A stretch of 64,000 bases of DNA, taken from contig NZ_BMNZ01000002.1 of NCBI RefSeq assembly GCF_014646815.1, positions 434,001 through 498,000 of the forward strand, given 5' to 3'. A program made the position numbers and the translations under genes. Source of the DNA: Terrabacter tumescens. GTDB lineage: Bacteria; Actinomycetota; Actinomycetes; Actinomycetales; Dermatophilaceae. Shown one piece after another: positions 57,968 through 64,000 of this stretch; positions within the stretch are counted from its first letter, which is position 1, and each line of letters begins with the position of its first letter. The notes under the pieces were generated by a model. The model saw only the letters and a program-made list of their open reading frames with translations. It was not told the origin of the DNA and made no database searches.

Positions 57968-58021
57968 TTGCGCGTCGCGTCCGACCTGTGCACTATGGGA
58001 GGGCAGATGTAAGCGCTTACA
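57968..58021 (+). promoter_or_regulatory. Promoter and LacI operator of the sugar operon
   Basis: TTGCGC (57968-57973), 17-bp spacer and CACTAT (57991-57996) form a plausible -35/-10 pair. TGTAAGCGCTTACA (58008-58021) is a perfect 14-bp palindrome, with the central CG typical of LacI/GalR operators. It lies just past the expected start of transcription, where bound repressor would block RNA polymerase. It is 72 bp before the lacI-like start, so the operon is probably autoregulated. Confidence 0.7.
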
Positions 58022-58093
58022 CGTTTCTCGGAGCCCCACTCCAGGAGCCGGCGCGACACATCACTCAACGACGAGACGCGAGAGGCGGGACCC

Positions 58094-59146
58094 GTGGCGA
58101 CAGCACGCAAGCACGGCGGTGGATCCTCACCCGCCCCCGTCCAGGCCGCGTCCGTCGGCGCCACGATCTACTCCGTCGCCGAGCGCGCAGGCGTCTCGAT
58201 CGCCACCGTGTCGCGGGTGCTCCAGGGCGCCGGAACGGTCTCGGCGAAGACGACCCAGAAGGTGCTCGACGCCGTCGAGGAGCTCAACTACGTGCCCCTC
58301 GGCGCGGCCCGCAGCCTGGCCGTGCGCCACCACGAGGCCCACGGGCTCGTGCTCCCCGAGCTCACCGGCCCCTACTACTCCGAGCTGCTCATGGGCTTCG
58401 AGTCGCGCGCCGCCGAGCTCGGCCAGAGCGTCACGCTCATGCTCACCGACGGCAAGGCCGACCTCGCCCGCGCCGTCCGCCAGCTCGCCACGCACGTCGA
58501 CGCCATCGCGGTGCTCGGCTCGGCCGCCATGCCGCCTGCCGTCGCCCGCGCCCTCCACGGCCAGAAGCCCGTCGTCATCATCGCCGGCGCGCCGCAGGAG
58601 GGCATCGAGAGCGTCCGCGCCGAGAACGCCCACAGCGCAGAGCAGCTCACCGAGCACGTGCTCGCGCACGGCCGCACCCGACTGGTCTTCGTCGGTGACC
58701 CCGAGGGCGCCCCCGACATCACCGAGCGCCACGCCGGCTTCGTCGCCGCGCACCGCGCCCGCGGGCTCGAGCCCGCCCCGCCGGTCCGCGTCCCGTTCCG
58801 CGAGGGGGAGGGCGAGGCCGTCGCCGAGCGCATCCTCGCCGGAGAGATCGACGCCGACGCCCTCGTCTGCGCCAACGACGAGCTCGCCCTCGCGATCATG
58901 ACCCACCTGCAGGACGCCGGCCGTGACGTCCCCGGCGACATCGCCGTCGTCGGCTGGGACGACGTCATGACCTCCCGCTACGTCCGCCCCGGCCTGACGA
59001 CGGTGCGCCAGCCCGTCCACGAGCTCGGCGTCATCGCCGCCGAGCGCCTCCACCAGCGCGTCTCGGGCGGCCAGCCCGTGCTCGAGCCGCAGATCCTGCC
59101 GACCCAGGTCGTCATCCGCGGCTCCTGCGGCTGCGGCCACCGCTGA
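58094..59146 (+). CDS. LacI-family sugar operon repressor
   Basis: 350 residues, GTG start with GGCGGGA ahead. HTH with 'Y-S-V-A-E-R-A-G-V-S-I-A-T-V-S-R-V-L-Q-G' (about 20-42) and hinge 'V-P-L-G-A-A-R-S-L-A'. The periplasmic-binding-like core (about 80-340) has 'V-V-G-W-D-D' and 'L-T-T-V-R-Q-P'. The C-terminus has 'S-C-G-C-G'. It likely binds the palindrome at 58008-58021 and releases it when the imported sugar is present. First gene of the operon. Confidence 0.93.
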   Translation: MATARKHGGGSSPAPVQAASVGATIYSVAERAGVSIATVSRVLQGAGTVSAKTTQKVLDAVEELNYVPLGAARSLAVRHHEAHGLVLPELTGPYYSELLMGFESRAAELGQSVTLMLTDGKADLARAVRQLATHVDAIAVLGSAAMPPAVARALHGQKPVVIIAGAPQEGIESVRAENAHSAEQLTEHVLAHGRTRLVFVGDPEGAPDITERHAGFVAAHRARGLEPAPPVRVPFREGEGEAVAERILAGEIDADALVCANDELALAIMTHLQDAGRDVPGDIAVVGWDDVMTSRYVRPGLTTVRQPVHELGVIAAERLHQRVSGGQPVLEPQILPTQVVIRGSCGCGHR

Positions 59147-59186
59147 CCCGCGCCCACCCAGCCCACGCCCACTCCCGGCGCCCACC

Positions 59187-59230
59187 ATCCCACCCACACC
59201 CCCCCCACACCCCCCCACACCCCCCGACAC
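59187..59230 (+). repeat. Poly-C/ACACC low-complexity tract
   Basis: C runs of 6-9 split by ACA repeat between the LacI and binding-protein genes (59187-59230). A run like this can slip in replication and weakly terminate transcription, so it may tune expression of downstream transport genes relative to the repressor. Confidence 0.7.
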
Positions 59231-59265
59231 AGCCGTCGGAGAACACCCGAGAAAGCGAGACACCG

Positions 59266-60552
59266 ATGAGACGCACCACAGCCATCACGGTCGCGTGCAT
59301 GACTGCCGCGGCCCTCACCGTGACCGCGTGCGGTCGCACCGCCGAGAACGGAGGCTCCACCGCGGGCCAGACCGGCGCGGCCGTCAGCACCGGCAAGGCG
59401 ACCGGCACCATCACCGTCTGGGCCATGGGTGCCGAGGGTGACAACCTCTCCAAGCTCACCAAGGACTTCGAGACCGCCAACCCCGGCGTCAAGGTCCAGG
59501 TCACGGCCATCCCGTGGGACGCCGCGCACGACAAGTTCACGACCGCCATCACCGCCGGCAAGACGCCGGACGTCGCGATGGTCGGCACGACGTGGATGGG
59601 CGAGTTCGCGAGCAGCGACGCGCTCGACCCGACGCCGGCCCAGATCGACAAGTCCGCCTTCTTCGAGGGCGCGCAGAAGACGACCGAGGTGAACGGCACC
59701 TCCTACGGCATCCCCTGGTACGTCGAGACCCGCGTCCTCTTCTACCGCACCGACCTGGCCAAGAAGGCCGGCTACGACGCCGCGCCCACCGACTGGCAGG
59801 GCCTGCACGACATGGCCAAGGCCATGCAGACCAAGGCCGGCGCGCAGTACGGCATCGGCCTGCAGGCCGGCGGCGAGGGTTCGTGGCAGACGGTCATGCC
59901 GTTCGCGTGGAGCGACGGCGCCGACCTGACCAAGGACGGCGGCAAGGCGTACAACTTCGACAGCCCGCAGCTGCTCAAGGCCACGCAGTACTACCAGTCG
60001 TTCTTCACCGACGGCATCTCCAACAAGAGCGCTCCGGCGACCCCGACGACCGAGCCCGACTTCGCGAGCGGCAAGGTCCCGATGTTCATCTCCGGCCCGT
60101 GGATGATGTCCGCGGTCGAGAAGGTCGGCGGCGCCGGCTTCAAGGACAAGTACAACGTCGCGCCGATCCCCGCCGGCACGGCCGGGTCGTCCTCGTTCGT
60201 CGGTGGATCGAACTTCGTCGTCTTCAAGAACACGAAGAACCGCGACACCGCGTGGAAGTTCGTCAGCTGGCTCGCCGACCCCAAGGTCCAGGCCAAGTGG
60301 TACACCATCTCGACCGACCTTCCCTCGGTCAAGAGCGCGTGGCAGGACCCGGCCCTCGCCTCGGACAAGAAGCTCGCCGTCTTCGGCAAGCAGCTCGAGA
60401 CGGCCAAGGCGCCGCCGTCGTTCCCGACGTGGGAGCAGGCCGTCAAGGGTCTCGACACCGAGATGGAGAAGATCACCAAGACCGGTGAGGACCCGGCCAC
60501 CGGGCTCAAGACGGCCCAGCAGCAGGCCGACTCCATCGGGACGGGTCTGTAG
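59266..60552 (+). CDS. ABC sugar-binding lipoprotein
   Basis: 428 residues. Lipobox 'L-T-V-T-A-C' puts lipid Cys at residue ~22. The family-1 extracellular solute-binding pattern is clear: 'I-T-V-W-A-M-G' strand, 'F-E-x-A-N-P-G-V-K-V-Q-V' and 'T-P-D-V-A-M-V-G-T-T-W-M-G-E' then 'F-I-S-G-P-W-M-M' and 'W-K-F-V-S-W-L'. Membrane-anchored receptor that delivers an oligosaccharide to the two permeases. Rich in Lys, unlike the cytoplasmic genes. GAGAAAGCGAG lies before ATG. Confidence 0.93.
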   Translation: MRRTTAITVACMTAAALTVTACGRTAENGGSTAGQTGAAVSTGKATGTITVWAMGAEGDNLSKLTKDFETANPGVKVQVTAIPWDAAHDKFTTAITAGKTPDVAMVGTTWMGEFASSDALDPTPAQIDKSAFFEGAQKTTEVNGTSYGIPWYVETRVLFYRTDLAKKAGYDAAPTDWQGLHDMAKAMQTKAGAQYGIGLQAGGEGSWQTVMPFAWSDGADLTKDGGKAYNFDSPQLLKATQYYQSFFTDGISNKSAPATPTTEPDFASGKVPMFISGPWMMSAVEKVGGAGFKDKYNVAPIPAGTAGSSSFVGGSNFVVFKNTKNRDTAWKFVSWLADPKVQAKWYTISTDLPSVKSAWQDPALASDKKLAVFGKQLETAKAPPSFPTWEQAVKGLDTEMEKITKTGEDPATGLKTAQQQADSIGTGL

Positions 60553-60556
60553 TCCG

Positions 60557-61567
60557 ATGACCGCCCAGACCGGCACGACCGGGTCCCCCACCGGACCCGT
60601 GACGCCACCTCCGGTCACCGCCCCGGGACGGCCCGACGACGGGTCGTCCCGGGGGGCGGGCGACGGAGGGTCCCGCGGGCAGGCCGGCACGGCCCGCCGG
60701 CGGGAGGGGCGGGCGGCCTGGATCCTCGCGATCCCCTTCTGCCTGCTCTTCCTCGCCTTCACGGCGTGGCCGGTGATCCAGTCGCTCTTCATGAGCATCA
60801 CCGACACCAAGGCGCGCGACCTACGACACCCCTTCAGCGTCAACGTGATCGGGCTGGACAACTTCACCAAGGCGCTGTCGGACCCGACCTTCCGCAAGGC
60901 AGCCGGCAACACCGCATACTTCGTGCTCGTCGGTATGCCGCTGACGCTCGTCGTCGCGCTCGCCGCGGCGGTCGCGCTCGACAAGGGGATCACCCGCTTC
61001 CGCGCGATCTTCCGGCTCGGCTTCTACATGCCGGTCATCACCTCGATCGTCGCGGTGGCCGTCGTGTGGCGCTTCCTCCTGCAGGACCCGGGTGGCCTCA
61101 TCAACACCGCGCTCGGCTGGGTCGGCATCACCGGCCCCAACTGGCTCGGTGACCCGAGCTGGTCGATGCCGTCGCTCATCCTCATGGCGTCCTGGCGCAA
61201 CTTCGGCACGGCGATGATCATCTTCCTCGCCGGCCTGCAGGCCGTGCCCGCCGAGCTGCACGAGGCCGCGGCCATCGACGGCGCCGGCGCGTGGAAGCGG
61301 TTCCGCTTCGTCACGATGCCGTTGCTGCGCCCGACCCTGCTCTTCGTCATGGTCACGACCGCCATCGGCTACCTGCAGTTCTTCGAGGAGCCGTTCGTCA
61401 TGACCAAGGGTGGTCCCCTCAACAGCACGATCTCGCTGTCGATGTACACCTACCAGCAGTTCGGCTTCGGCAACTACGGCCTCGCGTCGGCGATGAGCTA
61501 CCTCATCTTCGTCGTCATCGCGATCGTCACGGCCCTCCAGTTCCGCCTGCTCCGAGAGAGGACCTGA
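60557..61567 (+). CDS. ABC sugar permease, MalF-type
   Basis: 336 residues. After a 50-residue Gly/Pro/Arg-rich tail come six membrane helices. The EAA loop reads 'H-E-A-A-A-I-D-G-A-G-A-W-K-R-F-R', the contact site with the ATPase. Paired with the second permease, it forms the channel. It begins 4 bp after the binding-protein stop. No ATPase gene is in the operon; actinobacterial sugar importers often share the MsiK ATPase encoded elsewhere. Confidence 0.93.
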   Translation: MTAQTGTTGSPTGPVTPPPVTAPGRPDDGSSRGAGDGGSRGQAGTARRREGRAAWILAIPFCLLFLAFTAWPVIQSLFMSITDTKARDLRHPFSVNVIGLDNFTKALSDPTFRKAAGNTAYFVLVGMPLTLVVALAAAVALDKGITRFRAIFRLGFYMPVITSIVAVAVVWRFLLQDPGGLINTALGWVGITGPNWLGDPSWSMPSLILMASWRNFGTAMIIFLAGLQAVPAELHEAAAIDGAGAWKRFRFVTMPLLRPTLLFVMVTTAIGYLQFFEEPFVMTKGGPLNSTISLSMYTYQQFGFGNYGLASAMSYLIFVVIAIVTALQFRLLRERT

Positions 61568-61569
61568 CC

Positions 61570-62478
61570 ATGTCCGTCGACACCGCACCGCGGCCCACCG
61601 GCCCTGCGCCGGCGCCGAAGGCGAGCCCGACCGGACGCACCGGGTCCGGCATGGTCGGCTCGAGCCAGGGCGGCCGCTGGTGGCTCTACCTCGTGCTGAC
61701 CGTCGCGCTCGTCGCCGTCATCGCCCCGTTCGTCTGGATGGTGCTCGGCAGCTTCAAGGGCGAGGGCGAGCTGCGCCAGGTCCCGCCGACGTGGCTGCCC
61801 GAGAGCGCCTCGCTCGACAACTACACGCAGCTGTTCAGCAAGCTGAACTTCGGGCAGTACTTCACCAACTCGATCGTCGTGGCCGTCGTCGTGACGGCGG
61901 GCAACCTGATCTTCTGCTCGATGCTCGGCTATGCGCTCGCGATGCTCGACTTCCGCGGCAAGAAGGTCATCTTCACCGCCGTCATGGGCACGCTCATGAT
62001 CCCCGGCGTCGTGACGTTCGTGCCGCTCTTCGTCCTCGTCGCCAACGCCGGCCTCATCGACACGATCCCGGGCCTGTTCCTGCCGTTCCTCGTCAGCCCG
62101 TTCGGCGTCTTCCTCATGCGCCAGTTCATCCTCGGGCTGCCCAAGGACCTGCTCGACGCGGGCCGCGTCGACGGTGCGGGCGAGCTGCGCATCTTCTTCC
62201 GGATCATCCTGCCGCTGTGCGGTCCCGCCCTCGCGACGCTCGGAATCCTCACGTTCCTCGGCAGCTGGAACAACTTCCTCTGGCCCCTCGTCGTCGCGCA
62301 GTCCGAGGACAGGTACACCCTGCCGGTGGCTCTCGCCCTCTACTCGACCGGCCAGAACAGCACGAACTACGGGCTGCTGCTCGCCGGCGCGACCGTCGTC
62401 ATCATCCCGATCCTCGTCGTCTTCCTCATCTTCCAGAAGCGGTTCATCGAGGGCATCGCCACCACCGGCCTGAAGTAG
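61570..62478 (+). CDS. ABC sugar permease, MalG-type
   Basis: 302 residues with six membrane helices and EAA loop 'D-A-G-R-V-D-G-A-G-E-L-R-I-F-F-R-I-I-L-P', a variant in which the EAA glutamate-alanine pair reads D-A. 'W-N-N-F-L-W-P-L-V-V' near the C-terminus is the MalG signature. Starts 2 bp after the previous stop, so it is translated together. N-terminal 36 residues are Pro/Thr/Gly-rich. Confidence 0.93.
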   Translation: MSVDTAPRPTGPAPAPKASPTGRTGSGMVGSSQGGRWWLYLVLTVALVAVIAPFVWMVLGSFKGEGELRQVPPTWLPESASLDNYTQLFSKLNFGQYFTNSIVVAVVVTAGNLIFCSMLGYALAMLDFRGKKVIFTAVMGTLMIPGVVTFVPLFVLVANAGLIDTIPGLFLPFLVSPFGVFLMRQFILGLPKDLLDAGRVDGAGELRIFFRIILPLCGPALATLGILTFLGSWNNFLWPLVVAQSEDRYTLPVALALYSTGQNSTNYGLLLAGATVVIIPILVVFLIFQKRFIEGIATTGLK

Positions 62479-62510
62479 GCCTCCCCACCCGGAAACAGGA
62501 GCACTGCACC

Positions 62511-64000
62511 ATGTCCGAGAAGAAGCTCTACACCCCCAGCCGCCGCTCGATGCTCGTCGGCGGGGCGGCCTCGATCGCCGCCTTCGCCCTCGCGCCCTCG
62601 GCCTCCGCCTCGACCACCGGCGCGGCCCGGGCGCCCGCCTTCCTGCGCACGGGTGCGTCCGCCGTCCGCCCCCTCGAGGCCGCCACGGTGCGCACCTGGG
62701 CGGCCGACACGTGGCGCAGCCTCGTCGCGATGACCGACCCGAGGACCGGCCTGCCCGCCGACAACATCCCCGAGTCGCTCGCCGCCGGCGACCGCTCCGG
62801 CTACACCTCGCCGACGAACATCGGCGGCTACCTCTGGTCCACGATCGCCGCCCGCGAGCTCGGCATCATCACCCGCGGTGAGGCCTCGGCCCGCCTCATC
62901 CGCACGCTCAAGACGGTCGAGCGCATGGAGCACCACACGCCGAGCGGCATGTACTACAACTGGTACGACGAGGCCACGGCCACGGCGCTGCACACGTGGC
63001 CCGACTCCGGCGACAAGGTCGTCCCGTTCTGCTCGAGCGTCGACAACGGCTGGCTCGGTGCGGCGCTGCTCGTCGTGCAGAGCTCCGACCGGGCGGCCGC
63101 GCCGTGGGCGAAGCGGATCTTCGAGCGCATGCGCTGGGACGCCTTCTACAACGACAACAGCGACCCCGCCCACCAGGTCCGCGCCGGCGGCCTCATCCAC
63201 GGCGGCTTCTACCCCTACGAGGACGGCCGCCCCGGCGGCACCTACCAGGGCACCCACATCGGCGGCGACCCCGTCTGGCTCACGACGCACCACTACGACA
63301 CGACCGTGTCCGAGACCCGCATCACGAGCTACCTCGGCATCATCACCGGCCAGATCCCGGCCAAGCAGTACTTCGCGATGTGGCGCACCTTCCCGGCGAC
63401 GTGCGACTGGTCCTGGCACGAGATGCAGCCGGTCGGCGAGAACCGCACGTACTACGGCCTCGACGTCTACGAGGGCGCCTACACCTACCGCGGCATGCAC
63501 ATCGTGCCCGGCTGGGGCGGCTCGATGTTCGAGGAGCTCATGCCCGACGTCTTCGTCGACGAGGCCGCCTGGGCGCCCCGGTCGTGGGGGCGGAACCACC
63601 CGCTCCACGTCCGGGCCCAGCGCGAGCACGGCCTGCTCGACGCCGGCTACGGCTACTGGGGCTTCAGCCCGTCGAGCAACCCGGCCGGCGGCTACCGCGA
63701 GTACGGCGTCGACGCGCTCGGGCTCAACCCGACGGGCTACATGTCCGACCAGGAGAGCACGAACTACGACCCCGGTTTCGGCGACTGCCGAGCGGCGACC
63801 AACCCGAACCCGACCTACGGCGACGGCGTCGTCACCCCGCACGCCGCGTTCCTCGCGATGATGCACGAGCCGGACGAGGCGTTCACCAACCTCGCCAACC
63901 TCAAGGCCGACTTCGACTCCTACGACCGTGGCGGCTTCTTCGATGCCGTGGCCGTGCGGTCGGGGACCGTCGCCCGCCGCTACCTCTCGCTCGACCAGGC
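62511..64000 (+). CDS. Secreted glycoamylase-type glycosidase (partial at window end)
   Basis: At least 496 residues, open past the window end. Tat signal: 'P-S-R-R-S-M-L-V-G-G-A-A' then A-S-A near 34. The mature part matches the PF10091 glycoamylase / GH144-like alpha/alpha barrel: 'S-V-D-N-G-W-L-G-A-A-L-L-V', 'P-G-W-G-G-S-M-F-E-E-L-M-P', and 'Y-G-Y-W-G-F-S-P-S' with 'T-P-H-A-A-F-L-A'. GH144 enzymes cleave beta-1,2-glucans; actinobacterial members are mostly untested. It probably supplies oligosaccharides to the binding protein encoded upstream. Confidence 0.87.
   Translation, partial: MSEKKLYTPSRRSMLVGGAASIAAFALAPSASASTTGAARAPAFLRTGASAVRPLEAATVRTWAADTWRSLVAMTDPRTGLPADNIPESLAAGDRSGYTSPTNIGGYLWSTIAARELGIITRGEASARLIRTLKTVERMEHHTPSGMYYNWYDEATATALHTWPDSGDKVVPFCSSVDNGWLGAALLVVQSSDRAAAPWAKRIFERMRWDAFYNDNSDPAHQVRAGGLIHGGFYPYEDGRPGGTYQGTHIGGDPVWLTTHHYDTTVSETRITSYLGIITGQIPAKQYFAMWRTFPATCDWSWHEMQPVGENRTYYGLDVYEGAYTYRGMHIVPGWGGSMFEELMPDVFVDEAAWAPRSWGRNHPLHVRAQREHGLLDAGYGYWGFSPSSNPAGGYREYGVDALGLNPTGYMSDQESTNYDPGFGDCRAATNPNPTYGDGVVTPHAAFLAMMHEPDEAFTNLANLKADFDSYDRGGFFDAVAVRSGTVARRYLSLDQ

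Larger units (their letters stand above)
57686..58093. other. 408-bp intergenic region with inverted words and a hairpin
   Basis: Between the VOC gene and the LacI gene. ATGGCGTATGCCGTC (near 57712) faces GACGGCATACGCCAT (near 57857), a 15-bp inverted repeat about 130 bp apart, made from the GTATGCCG word. A 16-bp hairpin is at 57897-57939, followed by the sugar-operon promoter and operator. No gene seen. Confidence 0.55.

Overview
High-GC actinobacterial DNA (roughly 70% G+C or more). Gene content points to Micrococcales, most likely the Intrasporangiaceae/Dermatophilaceae group; that placement is an inference from family content, not from a marker gene. Pointers are F420/flavin PPOX proteins, an Rv0909/MT0933-like antitoxin-type protein, an NHEJ-type LigD ligase, a SigJ-like ECF sigma factor, DinB2-like polymerase features and many GTG starts. 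No rRNA, tRNA, CRISPR array, insertion sequence or prophage was recognised. About 62 genes are supported.

Layout. 0-7 kb: the tail of a cadherin-like surface protein, two small operons of secreted or lipid-anchored proteins, a regulator broken by a frameshift, an MpaB-type oxygenase, a PPOX protein, a 2H phosphoesterase, a SRPBCC protein and a Tat-exported Hcp-like protein. 7-15 kb: ornithine aminotransferase, a cyclic-2,3-diphosphoglycerate-synthetase-like protein with two membrane proteins, a PhoD phosphatase and a monoacylglycerol-lipase-like hydrolase. 15.8-21.8 kb: a complete fructose PTS (DeoR/FruR regulator, FruK, FruA, HPr, Enzyme I). 22-25 kb: an HPF/RaiA-like protein, LigD and a second PPOX protein.

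25-37 kb is the most distinctive region. On the minus strand a tightly coupled five-gene operon (32576 to 28231) encodes a predicted beta-propeller, a short 'xDSTSKL'-repeat protein, an Ig-like protein, a His/Cys-rich metal-binding protein and a phasin-like protein. Transcribed away from it is a probable phenolic-lipid/prenylquinone cluster: UbiA prenyltransferase, type III polyketide synthase, ICMT-type methyltransferase, FAD monooxygenase and IPP isomerase. A DUF362-SRPBCC fusion and an SDR converge on the other side. I regard the five-gene operon as the best candidate for an undescribed system.

37-58 kb is mixed metabolism and maintenance: DoxX, YciI, dienelactone hydrolase, SDRs, CoxG, a tandem GNAT, an HTH-alpha-repeat protein, an IMPase, a BenE transporter, a hemerythrin with a basic tail, an LCAT-like lipase, arylamine N-acetyltransferase, a Y-family polymerase with a leucine at the steric-gate position, a patatin and an ECF sigma factor. 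58-64 kb is a LacI-controlled ABC sugar-import operon with a secreted glycosidase cut by the window end. A 14-bp palindromic operator sits just after its predicted promoter.

Two DNA-level signals run through the window. The 8-mer CGGCATAC/GTATGCCG occurs about 40 times, in several reading frames and between genes. At least ten genes have a TANNNT box exactly 6-7 nt before the start codon, the mark of leaderless transcripts. A 23-bp palindromic intergenic repeat is shared by two loci 35 kb apart.
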